Source: Microbispora siamensis
GTDB taxonomy: Bacteria; Actinomycetota; Actinomycetes; Streptosporangiales; Streptosporangiaceae
Assembly: GCF_016863095.1 (NCBI RefSeq)
Contig: NZ_BOOF01000006.1
Span: 1 to 64,000 of the forward strand
DNA length: 64,000 bases
Reading direction: 5' to 3'
Part shown: one piece after another, positions 1-8,427 of the stretch
Numbering within the stretch: position 1 is the first letter of the stretch
Layout of the letters: every line of letters begins with the position of its first letter
The notes under the pieces: generated by a model
The model's database searches: none
What the model was told of the DNA's origin: nothing
Seen by the model: only the letters and a program-made list of their open reading frames with translations
Position numbers and translations under genes: made by a program

Positions 1-49
1 CGGACGGGGACGATCAGGTTCAGGGTTGGTTCTCAGCGGGCTCTGGTCA

Positions 50-910
50 TCAGCGGGCACGGGGCCGGCCCGACCGCCAGTGGCGTCCGGTGTGGTCCGC
101 CCCCGGCCGGGGACGGGGGGGCACGACCCGCCGCCGGTGGTGCCGGGCGGGCAGCGCGGGCGCGGGCAGGTCGTGGCGGCCGGAGACGAACTCCTGCACC
201 GCGATCTTCGCCCGGATGACCGGGCGGCGCCAGCGCTCCTCCCGGTGGATCGCCTTGGCCATCAGGCGCGGCCGGGGCCGCCTCGCCCGCTCCGAGTAGC
301 ACCAGCGGGCCCAGGGCGAGCCGGGACGGGCCACCCGCACCGCCCCCACGTACAGCAGCGGCGGAACGAACAGCCCCAGCAGGCCGCTCCAGATCTTCCC
401 CTTGAGCAGGGTGATCATGGCGAAGACGAGGTTGACGAAGAGGAACGCGGGAGCCGTCCAGCGGCCTCCGCCGTCCGCGCCGTTCCAGGTGAGCGGGCGC
501 AGCCCGAGCAGCAGCAGGCCGGTGGCCGCGATCGCCACGAAGACCGCGTCCACGGAGGTGCGGCCCTCCTCCTGCCAGTAGACGTCGCGCAGGTGCAGGA
601 TCAGCGCGAACTCGTCGAGCACGAGGGCGGCGCCCACGCCGAACACGGCGGAGGAGAAGGAATACCACCCCGTGGACACGTCCGACAGGACCAGCCCGGC
701 GACCCCGCCGAGCAGCGTGAGCACCACGCCGAACACCACGTGATGGATGTGCATCTCGCCCATGCTCACGTTGCCGAGCCACCGCACCCGCGCCCTGATC
801 AGCCGTACGTTCATCCGCGTGAAGACGAACGCCGTGATCAGCGCGACGAAGAAGCAGAACAGCGGCAGACGGTGCGCCTCGATGATGCGTTCGTGAAACC
901 AGTCGGTCAT
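50..910 (-). CDS. Multi-pass membrane protein, function unknown
   Basis: A 286-residue protein with about six to seven hydrophobic segments in its first 190 residues, beginning with a segment near residues 15-33 and another pair around 55-110, followed by a strongly basic, Arg/Pro-rich tail of about 80 residues that is probably cytoplasmic. A short His-containing stretch (MGEMHIHHVVFG, near residue 52) sits at a membrane edge and could bind metal. ATG at 910 is chosen over the TTG three bases upstream because a GGGGGA ribosome site lies 8 bases before it. It faces the same way as the GntR gene but is separated by 44 bases. I do not recognise a family with a known activity; no function is assigned. 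Confidence 0.75.
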   Translation of the reverse strand: MTDWFHERIIEAHRLPLFCFFVALITAFVFTRMNVRLIRARVRWLGNVSMGEMHIHHVVFGVVLTLLGGVAGLVLSDVSTGWYSFSSAVFGVGAALVLDEFALILHLRDVYWQEEGRTSVDAVFVAIAATGLLLLGLRPLTWNGADGGGRWTAPAFLFVNLVFAMITLLKGKIWSGLLGLFVPPLLYVGAVRVARPGSPWARWCYSERARRPRPRLMAKAIHREERWRRPVIRAKIAVQEFVSGRHDLPAPALPARHHRRRVVPPRPRPGADHTGRHWRSGRPRAR

Positions 911-954
911 CAAGCGATCCCCCGGCCTCCGATGCTACGGCGCGGCGGGAGTGG

Positions 955-1758
955 TCAGGCGAGAAAGCCGCGCAGCAGGGCCGCCGTGCCCTCCAGGTGC
1001 TCGGCCACCGCCCGTTCGGCCGCCTCGGGGTCGCCGTCCAGGATCGCGGCGGCGATGGCGGCGTGCTGGACGGCCGCGTGCTCGATGTTGGGCCGCAGCA
1101 CGGGGATCGCGTTGAGCAGGTCGGTGACCCGCAGCCGGGCGTCGGCGCAGGCGGCGGCCAGCAGCGGCGAGCCGCTCAGCTCCGCGATCGCGAGGTGGAA
1201 CGCGATGTCCATCCGGCGGTAGTCGGCGGGCGCCGCGTCGTTCACCCCGGCCAGCCGGGCGGCCAGCGTCTCCCGCTGCCGCGGGGTCAGCTCGGTGGTC
1301 GCGAGCACCCGGGCCGCCCCGCACTCGACGGCCATCCGGAACGTCAGCGCGTCCTCGAGATCGTCTTCGCCCATGCGGGTGACGGCCCTGCGCAGGTCGC
1401 CCTTGCGCGGGCTCGGCGGCCGGTAGACGACGAAGGCCCCGCCGTACCGGCCGCGCCGTACGTCGAGGTAGCCGGCCTCCTGCAGGGCGCGGATCGCCTC
1501 GCGCAGCGTGACCCTGCTGATCCCGAGCCGGGTGGCCAGCTCGCGCTCCGGCGGCAGCTTCTCGCCGTGCGGGACGACGCCGAGCTTGATGGCCTGGAGC
1601 AGGCGCTCGACGGTCTCCTCGAACGCGTTGCCCGCCCGCACCGGCCGCAGCAGCGACACCGCGCCGGTGATCCCCACGGCCGCGTCCCGCGACGCGGGCG
1701 CGGCCGGAGTCCGGGGGCCGGAGACGGACGCCTCCGCCGGCGTGATCTCCATGCGCAT
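955..1758 (-). CDS. FadR-subfamily GntR transcriptional regulator
   Basis: About 267 residues. After a low-complexity N-terminus there is a GntR winged helix (residues ~45-110, with ERELATRLGISRVTLREAIRAL and a DVRRGRYGGAFV wing) and then an all-helical FCD ligand domain containing the family Asp/His positions (MDIAFHLAIAELSGSPLL, then HAAIAAAILDGD). FCD domains bind small carboxylates, often through a metal. ATG at 1758 is preceded by GGAGGG; a second ATG at 1752 is possible. It is divergent from the polyamine operon starting at 1896, the standard arrangement for a local repressor, so I infer it controls that operon in response to a polyamine-derived intermediate. Ligand is not visible from sequence. 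Confidence 0.9.
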   Translation of the reverse strand: MRMEITPAEASVSGPRTPAAPASRDAAVGITGAVSLLRPVRAGNAFEETVERLLQAIKLGVVPHGEKLPPERELATRLGISRVTLREAIRALQEAGYLDVRRGRYGGAFVVYRPPSPRKGDLRRAVTRMGEDDLEDALTFRMAVECGAARVLATTELTPRQRETLAARLAGVNDAAPADYRRMDIAFHLAIAELSGSPLLAAACADARLRVTDLLNAIPVLRPNIEHAAVQHAAIAAAILDGDPEAAERAVAEHLEGTAALLRGFLA

Positions 1759-1863
1759 CGTCCCTCCACCCGTCACCGCGGGCCCCCCGTCCCTGTGATC
1801 GAGGTTAAACCCCCCGGACATTGTTGACGACGAGGGGAACATGGTGCTTGCATGCCCTCAATG

Positions 1864-1877
1864 GTCTGATTCCAGAC
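1864..1877. promoter_or_regulatory. Candidate GntR operator dyad
   Basis: A perfect dyad with arms GTCTG and CAGAC around ATTC lies 19 bases before the GTG start of the ligase gene and between the divergent regulator and operon. FadR-type regulators typically bind short dyads built on T-GTC-GAC-A like half-sites, so this is a plausible site. A poor -35-like TTGACG is at 1824-1829. Assignment is inference only. Confidence 0.35.
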
Positions 1878-1895
1878 TTTTGGACGGGAGGCACC

Positions 1896-3242
1896 GTGCT
1901 CAGCGTGGAGCGACTCCGCGATGACGTCGAAGCGGGCCGCGTGGACACGGTCCTGCTCGCGGTCACCGACATGCAGGGGCGGTTGCAGGGCAAGCGGCTG
2001 TCGGCGCGGTACTTCCTCGAGGAGGTGCTGGACCACGCCGCCGAGGGCTGCAACTACCTGCTCGCGGTGGACGTCGACATGAACACCGTGGGCGGCTACG
2101 CCATGTCGTCCTGGGAGCGCGGCTACGGCGACTTCGTCATGCGGCCCGACCTGTCGACGCTGCGCCGGGTGCCCTGGCACGAGGGCACGGTGCTGCTGCT
2201 GGCCGACCTGGTGTGGGAGGACGGCGCGGACGTGGTGGCCTCCCCCCGGCAGATCCTGCGCCGCCAGCTCGCCCGGCTCGCCGACCGCGGCTGGACCGCG
2301 TACGTCGGCACCGAGCTGGAGTTCGTCGTCTACGACGACAGCTACGAGCAGGCCTGGCAGCGGGGCTACCGCGACATGACCCCGGCCAACCTCTACAACG
2401 TCGACTACTCGCTGCTCGGCACCTCCCGCATCGAGCCGCTGCTGCGGAAGATCAGGCTCGGCATGGAGGGCGCCGGGTTGTACGTCGAGTCCGCCAAGGG
2501 CGAGTGCAACCTCGGCCAGCACGAGATCGCCTTCCGGTACGCCGACGCGCTGACCACCTGCGACAACCACGTGTTCTACAAGAACGGCGCCAAGGAGATC
2601 GCCGCCCAGGAGGGCAAGTCGATCACGTTCATGGCCAAGCCGAACCAGCGCGAGGGCAACTCCTGCCACATCCACATCTCGCTGCGCGACGCCGACGGCA
2701 CCCCCGTGATGGCGGGCGGCGAGCCGTACGGGCTGTCGGAGACCGGGCGCCGTTTCGTCGCCGGGCAGCTCGCGGCGATGCGGGAGCTGACCCTGCTCTA
2801 CGCGCCCAACGTCAACTCCTACAAGCGGTACGTGCCCGGCAGCTTCGCCCCCACCGCCGTGAAGTGGGGTGTGGACAACCGCACCTGCTCGCTGCGGCTG
2901 GTGGGCCACGGCCCGTCCCTGCGGATCGAGAACCGGGTGCCGGGCGGCGACGTCAATCCGTACCTCGCGGTCGCGGCCATGATCGCGGCAGGGCTGCGCG
3001 GCATCGACGCCGGGCTGGAGCTGGAGGAGCCGTTCGGCGGCAACGCGTACGACTCCGGGGCCGAGCGGGTGCCCGCCACGCTCCGCGACGCCCTGGCGCT
3101 GTGGGAAGGCTCGCCGATCGCCGAGGAGGCGTTCGGCAAGGACGTGGTCGAGCACTACGCCAACAACGCGAGGGTCGAGCTGGCCGCCTTCGACGCGGCG
3201 GTCACCGACTGGGAGCTCTATCGGGGGTTCGAACGGCTGTGA
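1896..3242 (+). CDS. Glutamine-synthetase-family ligase, probable gamma-glutamylpolyamine synthetase
   Basis: A 448-residue type I-like glutamine synthetase homologue. The beta-grasp domain is at the N-terminus and the catalytic domain carries the GS signatures: GTELEFVVYD (metal Glu), ESAKGECNLGQHEIAFRYADAL, the ATP/Glu loop FMAKPNQREGNSCHIHISL and the late NRVPGGDVNPYLAVAAMIAAG motif. The sequence matches the GlnA3/PuuA class that joins glutamate to putrescine or other polyamines rather than ammonia. GTG at 1896 is chosen because GGGAGG precedes it; the upstream in-frame ATG at 1821 would overlap the promoter and operator. Its stop overlaps the next start (GTGA), implying translational coupling. 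Context (aldehyde dehydrogenase, gamma-Glu-GABA hydrolase) supports polyamine use over ammonia assimilation. Confidence 0.88.
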   Translation: MLSVERLRDDVEAGRVDTVLLAVTDMQGRLQGKRLSARYFLEEVLDHAAEGCNYLLAVDVDMNTVGGYAMSSWERGYGDFVMRPDLSTLRRVPWHEGTVLLLADLVWEDGADVVASPRQILRRQLARLADRGWTAYVGTELEFVVYDDSYEQAWQRGYRDMTPANLYNVDYSLLGTSRIEPLLRKIRLGMEGAGLYVESAKGECNLGQHEIAFRYADALTTCDNHVFYKNGAKEIAAQEGKSITFMAKPNQREGNSCHIHISLRDADGTPVMAGGEPYGLSETGRRFVAGQLAAMRELTLLYAPNVNSYKRYVPGSFAPTAVKWGVDNRTCSLRLVGHGPSLRIENRVPGGDVNPYLAVAAMIAAGLRGIDAGLELEEPFGGNAYDSGAERVPATLRDALALWEGSPIAEEAFGKDVVEHYANNARVELAAFDAAVTDWELYRGFERL

Positions 3243-4594
3243 AGATAGTCAATCCGGCGACCGAGGAAGTGATCGCCGAGGTCGAGATGGCGGACGCCGC
3301 CGAGGTGGACCGCGCGGTCGAGCGGGCCGCCCGGGCCTTCCCCGCCTGGCGGGCGGTCGCCCCGGGCGAGCGGGCCCGGCTGCTGCGCCGCTTCGCGCAG
3401 GTCGTGGAGGACCACGCGGAGGAGCTGGCGCGGCTGGAGATCGCCAATGCCGGGCACACCGTCGGCAACGCCCGCTGGGAGGCGGGCAACGTCCGCGACG
3501 TGCTGAACTTCTACGCGGGCGCGCCCGAGCGCAACCACGGCAAGCAGATCCCGGTGCCGGGCGGGGTGGACGTCACGTTCGCCGAGCCGCTGGGCGTGGT
3601 CGGGATCATCGTGCCGTGGAACTTCCCGATGGTCATCATGACCTGGGGGGTCGCCCCGGCCCTCGCCGCCGGCAACACGGTGATCGTGAAGCCCGCCGAG
3701 TGGACCCCGCTGACCGCGCTGCGGCTGGCCGAGCTCGCCCTGGAGGCCGGGCTGCCCGAGGGCGTGCTCCAGGTCGTCCCCGGCGAGGGTGAGGTCGCCG
3801 GCGCCCGGCTCGTCGAGCACCCGGACGTACGGAAGATCGTGTTCACCGGCTCGACCGAGGTCGGGAAGCTGATCGGCGCCAAGGCGGCCGAGCAGGTCAA
3901 GCGGGTGACGCTGGAGCTGGGCGGCAAGAGCGCCAACATCGTCTTCGCCGACTCCGACCTCGACAAGGCCGCGGCCTCGGCGCCCATGGCGGTCTTCGAC
4001 AACTCCGGCCAGGACTGCTGCGCCCGCTCGCGCATCCTGGTGGAGCGTTCCGTCTACGACGACTTCCTCGCGCGCCTGTCGCAGGCCGTCCGCGAGGTCA
4101 AGGTCGGCGACCCGAACGACCCGGCGAGCCAGATGGGCCCGCTGGTCAGCGCCGAGCACCGGGAGCGCGTCGCGTCGTTCGTCACGCAGGCCGACGTGTA
4201 CGCCGCCGGGTCGTGCCCGACCGGCCCCGGCTACTGGTTCCCGCCCACGGTGCTGGCCGGGTCGTCCTCGGAGTCCTTCCGCAGGGCGTTCACCGAGGAG
4301 ATCTTCGGGCCCGTGGTGTCCGTCGTGCCGTTCGAGGACGAGGCCGACGCCGTGCGGATCGCCAACGACACGGCGTACGGCCTGTCGGGGTCGATCTGGA
4401 CCCGCGACGTGGGCCGGGCGCTGCGCGTGGCGCGGGCCGTCGAGGCGGGCAACCTGTCGGTCAACTCGCACTCCAGCGTCCGCTACTGGACCCCGTTCGG
4501 CGGCTTCAAGCAGTCGGGCCTCGGCCGGGAGCTCGGCCCGGACGCCCTGTCGGCCTTCACCGAGACCAAGAACGTCTTCATCTCCACGGAGTAG
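3239..4594 (+). CDS. Aldehyde dehydrogenase, probable gamma-glutamyl-aminobutyraldehyde dehydrogenase
   Basis: NAD(P)-dependent aldehyde dehydrogenase of 451 residues, at the short end for the family because the N-terminal arm is trimmed. Visible are PWNFP near residue 126, KPAEWTP (cofactor Lys151), FTGSTEVGK at 202-210, the general base Glu226 in LELGGKS and the catalytic Cys260 in NSGQDCCA. GTG at 3239 overlaps the stop of the ligase gene by 4 bases. In the Puu pathway this enzyme oxidises the gamma-glutamyl aldehyde made from a glutamylated polyamine. No amine oxidase (PuuB) is in the window, so the step producing the aldehyde must be done elsewhere or by the adjacent SDR acting on a different intermediate. 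Confidence 0.9.
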   Translation: MKIVNPATEEVIAEVEMADAAEVDRAVERAARAFPAWRAVAPGERARLLRRFAQVVEDHAEELARLEIANAGHTVGNARWEAGNVRDVLNFYAGAPERNHGKQIPVPGGVDVTFAEPLGVVGIIVPWNFPMVIMTWGVAPALAAGNTVIVKPAEWTPLTALRLAELALEAGLPEGVLQVVPGEGEVAGARLVEHPDVRKIVFTGSTEVGKLIGAKAAEQVKRVTLELGGKSANIVFADSDLDKAAASAPMAVFDNSGQDCCARSRILVERSVYDDFLARLSQAVREVKVGDPNDPASQMGPLVSAEHRERVASFVTQADVYAAGSCPTGPGYWFPPTVLAGSSSESFRRAFTEEIFGPVVSVVPFEDEADAVRIANDTAYGLSGSIWTRDVGRALRVARAVEAGNLSVNSHSSVRYWTPFGGFKQSGLGRELGPDALSAFTETKNVFISTE

Positions 4595-4598
4595 ATCA

Positions 4599-5363
4599 AT
4601 GCAGCGTTTGCAGGACCGCGTCGCCGTCATCACCGGGGCGGGCAGCGGCATCGGGCTGGCCACGGCCCACCGGTTCGCCCAGGAGGGCGCCAAGGTCGTG
4701 GTGGCCGACCTCGACGAGGAGGCCGGCGCGAAGGCGGCCGGGGAGGTCGGCGGCCTGTTCGTCAAGGTGGACGTGGCGAACGACGACGACGTGGCCCGGA
4801 TGTACCGGACCGCGTTCGAGGAGTTCGGCAGCGTCGACATCGCCTTCAACAACGCGGGCATCTCGCCGCCGGACGACGACTCCATCCTGGAGACCGGCAT
4901 CGACGCCTGGCGCCGGGTGCAGGAGGTCAACCTCACCAGCGTCTACCTGTGCTGCAAGCACGTGATCCCGTACATGCAGCGGCAGGGCAAGGGCTCGATC
5001 ATCAACACCGCGTCGTTCGTCGCGGTCATGGGCTCGGCCACCTCGCAGATCTCCTACACCGCCTCGAAGGGCGGCGTGCTCGCGATGAGCCGCGAGCTGG
5101 GCGTCCAGTTCGCCCGCGAGGGCATCCGGGTCAACGCGCTGTGCCCCGGGCCGGTGGACACCCCGCTGCTGCGTGAGCTGTTCGCCAAGGACCCCGAGCG
5201 CGCCCAGCGCCGTCTCGTCCACGTGCCGATCGGCCGTTTCGCCCGGGCCGAGGAGATCGCCGCGGCGGTCGCGTTCCTCGCCTCCGACGACGCGTCGTTC
5301 ATCACCGCCTCGGAGTTCCTGGTCGACGGCGGCATCTCCGGCGCGTACGTCACTCCGCTGTAA
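4599..5363 (+). CDS. Short-chain dehydrogenase/reductase (3-oxoacyl-ACP-reductase-like)
   Basis: A 254-residue classical SDR: Rossmann TGAGSGIG at residues 11-18, NNAG at about 87-90, and the Ser...Tyr-x3-Lys catalytic set within NTASFVAVMGS and YTASKGG, followed by the PGPVDTPL loop. It starts 4 bases after the dehydrogenase stop and is clearly in the same operon. Substrate cannot be read from the sequence; being locked inside a polyamine operon suggests an alcohol or carbonyl intermediate of that pathway, for example reduction of excess semialdehyde. It could equally be an unrelated housekeeping reductase co-opted for the operon. Confidence 0.9.
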   Translation: MQRLQDRVAVITGAGSGIGLATAHRFAQEGAKVVVADLDEEAGAKAAGEVGGLFVKVDVANDDDVARMYRTAFEEFGSVDIAFNNAGISPPDDDSILETGIDAWRRVQEVNLTSVYLCCKHVIPYMQRQGKGSIINTASFVAVMGSATSQISYTASKGGVLAMSRELGVQFAREGIRVNALCPGPVDTPLLRELFAKDPERAQRRLVHVPIGRFARAEEIAAAVAFLASDDASFITASEFLVDGGISGAYVTPL

Positions 5364-5374
5364 GGGGCCTGCCG

Positions 5375-6064
5375 ATGACCCGTCCCGTGATCGGCGTGAC
5401 GTGCTACGTCGAGCCGGCGAAGTTCACCGTGTGGGACATGCCGGCGGCGCTGCTGCCGTACATGTACGTCGACCACATCGCGCGGGCGGGCGGCCAGCCG
5501 GTCATCCTGCCGCCCGCCGGGGAGCCCGCCGCTCTCGCCGGGCGGCTGGACGGGCTGATCATCGCGGGCGGGGGCGACATCGACCCCGCCCGCTACGGTG
5601 CGCCGCCCGCCGAGCAGACCGGATATGTCCGGGAGTTCCGCGACGAGGCGGAGTTCGGGCTGATGGAGGCCGCCCTGCGCACCGGCCTGCCGTTCCTCGG
5701 CATCTGCCGGGGCCTGCAGGTGCTCAACGTGGCGCTGGGCGGCACCCTCCACCAGCACCTGCCCGACGTGGTGGGCCACACCGCCCACTCCCCCGCCCCC
5801 GGGACGTTCGGCCGCCTCCCCGTACGGCTCTCGCCCGCGTTGGCCAAGATCTACGACGGCGAGGACCTGACGCCCGCCCACTACCACCACCAGGCGATCG
5901 ACCGCCTGGCGGACGGGCTTGAGGTCACCGCCCGCTCGGACGACGGCACGATCGAGGCGGTCGAGGTCACCGGCGCGGCCTTCGCCCTGGCCGTCCAGTG
6001 GCACCCGGAGGCCGACGAGGACGGGCCGCTGTTCCGCGCCCTCGTCGCCGCCGCCCGCCACTGA
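5375..6064 (+). CDS. Gamma-glutamyl-gamma-aminobutyrate hydrolase (PuuD-like, class I GATase fold, peptidase C26)
   Basis: A 229-residue free-standing glutamine-amidotransferase-like hydrolase. Nucleophile Cys111 is in LGICRGLQ, and the partner His210/Glu212 are in QWHPE, completing the Cys-His-Glu triad. The GGGDIDP loop near residue 65 is typical of the PuuD group. It would release GABA and glutamate from gamma-glutamyl-GABA, the last glutamylated step of the Puu route. It is the last gene of the operon that begins at 1896; the next gene starts 63 bases later and belongs to a different system. Confidence 0.9.
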   Translation: MTRPVIGVTCYVEPAKFTVWDMPAALLPYMYVDHIARAGGQPVILPPAGEPAALAGRLDGLIIAGGGDIDPARYGAPPAEQTGYVREFRDEAEFGLMEAALRTGLPFLGICRGLQVLNVALGGTLHQHLPDVVGHTAHSPAPGTFGRLPVRLSPALAKIYDGEDLTPAHYHHQAIDRLADGLEVTARSDDGTIEAVEVTGAAFALAVQWHPEADEDGPLFRALVAAARH

Positions 6065-6084
6065 CCGCCCGGGATTGAAGCCGG

Positions 6085-6102
6085 TCACAAGCGATGGACA
6101 AG
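6085..6102 (+). promoter_or_regulatory. Candidate SARP box upstream of the exporter gene
   Basis: Two heptamers, TCACAAG (6085-6091) and GGACAAG (6096-6102), are repeated with an 11-base period, the helical spacing used by SARP activators. A pair with the same spacing and similar sequence precedes the precursor genes at 8309-8326. A SARP gene lies in the same cluster at 11996. Binding is inferred from spacing and resemblance only. Confidence 0.35.
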
Positions 6103-6127
6103 CCTCCTGGCCGACACTCCGTGGACC

Positions 6128-8293
6128 ATGAGGCTCAATCGCGGCACAGTTTTCGGCGGCAAAGTGCCCGTCGTCCACCAGCGCACCCCCACCGAGTGCG
6201 GCCCCGCCTGCCTCGCCATGGTCCTCGGCGCGTACGGGCACCACGTGGAGGTGCGCGAGCTCGGCGAGGAGATGGGCGCCGGCCGTGACGGCACCTCCGC
6301 GCTCACCCTGCTCAGGGCGGCCAGGCGGCGGGGACTGGAGGCACGGGCCTTCTCCCTGCCTCCCGACGGGCTGGCGCACGCGCCGCTCCCGGCGATCGCG
6401 CACTGGAAGGGCGACCACTACGTCGTCGTCGAGCGTCACGGGCCCGGCGGGGTCACGGTCGTCGATCCCGCGACGGGCCGCCGTCGCGTCACCGGCGCCG
6501 AACTCGCCCGGGACTACAGCGGCGTGCTGCTCGTCTTCACCCCCGGCCCCGAGTTCCGGCGGACCGGGCGCCTGCGGCGGGGCCGCTGGTGGCGGTGGCC
6601 GGCCGCCGTCGCCTTCGCCGGCCGTCGCCGGCTGCTCGCGCTGCTGGTGGCGCTCAGCGTCGTCATGCAGGCGTTCGGCTTCGCCCTCCCCGCGCTGACC
6701 GAGCTGGTCGTGGACCGGGTGCTGCCGGCCGGCGACCACGACCTGCTGGCCGTCGCGGGTCTCGGGGTGCTGGGCCTGGTCGCCGCGTACGGACTGGTCC
6801 GGGCGCTGCGCGGATACGCCGTGGTCGCGCTCAAGGTGAGCGCGGACGGCGAACTGGTCCGCGTCACGGGCGAACGGCTCCTCGCGGCGCCCTACCGGTT
6901 CTTCGCGCTGCGCGGCTCGGCCGACCTGGTCAACCGCGTGCTGGCGACCTCCCTGATCCGGGAGGTCCTCACCAACCAGGTGACGCTCGCCTTCCTGGAG
7001 GCACCGCTGGCCCTGGGATACGTGATCGCGATCAGCGTGCGCAGCCCGCTGGTCGGCGGCTGCCTGGTCGCGTTCGCCCTGGCCCAGGTGGGCCTGCTGC
7101 TCCTCACCCGCCGCCGCGTCGGCGACCTGACCCACCGGGAGACCGAGGCCCGCAACGACCTGCAGAACAGGCTGATCGAGGGCCTGCGCGGCATCGAGAC
7201 GGTCAAGGCCTCCGGCTCGGAGCCGCGGATCGCGGGCAGATGGGCGACGGCCATCGCCGCCGTCGCCGAGCGGTCGGGGAGCAGCGGACGGGCGCAGGCC
7301 CTCCAGGACGCCCTGCTCGGGGCCCTGCAGTTCGCCGCCCCGCTCGTCCTCGTATGGGTGGGCGCCCGCCAGGTCGCAGACGGCGCGCTGACGCTCGGCG
7401 GGATGCTCGCGCTGCAGGCCCTGGCCGGCGCCGCCCTGGCCCCGCTGAACTCGCTGGTCACCGGGCTGCAGGCCGTACAGGTGGTCCGGCCGCACGTGGA
7501 GCGCCTGGCCGACGTGTGGCACGCCGAGCCGGAGCCCGTCCCCGCCGACCCGGTCACCCGTACGCTCACGGGACGGATCGAGCTGGACGGCGTCGGCTTC
7601 CGCTACGGCCCCGACAGCCCGTGGATCCTGCGGGACGTCACCGTCACCATCCATCCCGGGCAGAAGGTCGCGCTGGTCGGCGCCTCCGGATCCGGCAAGA
7701 CCACCCTGGCCCGGCTGATCCTCGGGCTGCTCACGCCCGCGGAGGGCGAGATCCGCTACGACGGCGTGCCCGCCGCCGCCTTCGATCCCGGCGCCCTGCG
7801 CAGGCAGTTCGGCGTGGTGCCGCAGGAGCCCGTCCTCTTCAACGGGACGATCTTCGACAACATCGCGCTCAACGTCCCCTCCGCGACCCGTGAGCAGGTG
7901 GAACGGGCGGCCCGGGCGGCCCGCGTCCACGAGGAGATCGCGGCCATGCCGATGGGCTACCACACGCTGCTCACCGACGGCGGCGGGCTGTCGGGCGGGC
8001 AGCGCCAGCGGCTCGCGCTCGCCCGCGCCCTGCTGTCGGAGCCGAGGATGCTGCTGCTCGACGAGGCCACGAGCCACCTCGACACCGCGACCGAGGCCGC
8101 CATCGAGCAAAGCCTGCGCGGCTTCGCGGGCACCCGCGTCGTCATCGCCCACCGGCTGAGCACCGTACGGGACGCCGACCTCATTCTCGTGCTGGACCGG
8201 GGCCGGATCGTGGAGGCGGGCGGCCGGGACGAGCTGCTTGGCCGGGACGGGCACTACGCGCGCCTCGTCGCCGCGCAGCGGCTGGGCGCCTGA
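6128..8293 (+). CDS. Peptidase-containing ABC exporter (C39 protease + ABC transporter) for RiPP maturation
   Basis: A 721-residue PCAT. Residues 1-140 form a C39 cysteine protease with oxyanion Gln18, nucleophile Cys24 (PTECGPACLAM), His97 (KGDHYVVVE) and Asp113 (VVDPATG); these proteases cut after double-glycine leaders. Residues ~150-450 hold six membrane segments, and the C-terminal ATPase has Walker A GASGSGKTT (~518-526), the LSGGQRQRLALARA signature (~620) and Walker B LLLLDEATSHLD. All catalytic residues are intact, so one protein should remove the leader and export the product. The two double-glycine precursors start 134 bases downstream. It begins the RiPP cluster and has its own candidate SARP box. 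It is a homodimer in known systems. Confidence 0.95.
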   Translation: MRLNRGTVFGGKVPVVHQRTPTECGPACLAMVLGAYGHHVEVRELGEEMGAGRDGTSALTLLRAARRRGLEARAFSLPPDGLAHAPLPAIAHWKGDHYVVVERHGPGGVTVVDPATGRRRVTGAELARDYSGVLLVFTPGPEFRRTGRLRRGRWWRWPAAVAFAGRRRLLALLVALSVVMQAFGFALPALTELVVDRVLPAGDHDLLAVAGLGVLGLVAAYGLVRALRGYAVVALKVSADGELVRVTGERLLAAPYRFFALRGSADLVNRVLATSLIREVLTNQVTLAFLEAPLALGYVIAISVRSPLVGGCLVAFALAQVGLLLLTRRRVGDLTHRETEARNDLQNRLIEGLRGIETVKASGSEPRIAGRWATAIAAVAERSGSSGRAQALQDALLGALQFAAPLVLVWVGARQVADGALTLGGMLALQALAGAALAPLNSLVTGLQAVQVVRPHVERLADVWHAEPEPVPADPVTRTLTGRIELDGVGFRYGPDSPWILRDVTVTIHPGQKVALVGASGSGKTTLARLILGLLTPAEGEIRYDGVPAAAFDPGALRRQFGVVPQEPVLFNGTIFDNIALNVPSATREQVERAARAARVHEEIAAMPMGYHTLLTDGGGLSGGQRQRLALARALLSEPRMLLLDEATSHLDTATEAAIEQSLRGFAGTRVVIAHRLSTVRDADLILVLDRGRIVEAGGRDELLGRDGHYARLVAAQRLGA

Positions 8294-8308
8294 CCTTCAC
8301 GAACTGCG

Positions 8309-8326
8309 GATAAAGCGGGCCACAAG
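8309..8326 (+). promoter_or_regulatory. Candidate SARP box upstream of the precursor genes
   Basis: GATAAAG (8309-8315) and CCACAAG (8320-8326) repeat with an 11-base period, matching in spacing and in the (A)CAAG core the pair at 6085-6102. It lies about 100 bases before the first precursor, where a promoter for precursor genes would be expected; a TTACCT -10-like hexamer follows at 8330. Inference. Confidence 0.33.
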
Positions 8327-8386
8327 TCGCTTACCTCCGTCACGCAATCCAATTCCAAGACGATCAAGACAGGCTCTGGGACACGG

Positions 8387-8404
8387 GGGAGCCGCCCGGC
8401 TCCC
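8387..8404 (+). other. 7-bp GC hairpin just upstream of precursor 1
   Basis: GGGAGCC and GGCTCCC pair perfectly around a GCCC tetraloop, ending 23 bases before the precursor ATG. There is no T-run, so it is not a classical terminator. It could be a processing or stability element that gives the precursor mRNA a protected 5' end, or the tail of exporter transcription. Confidence 0.4.
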
Positions 8405-8427
8405 GACTCGACCGAAAGGAGAAGACC

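Noticed and set aside
1821..1895. Upstream start of the ligase gene
   Set aside because: It would add a non-conserved N-terminus over the operator and has no ribosome site; GTG at 1896 is preceded by GGGAGG.
5054..8254. A 1066-residue minus-strand open frame across the polyamine and exporter genes
   Set aside because: It is a mirror frame of high-GC genes with a His/Gln/Gly-rich composition and no domain; the plus-strand genes explain the region.
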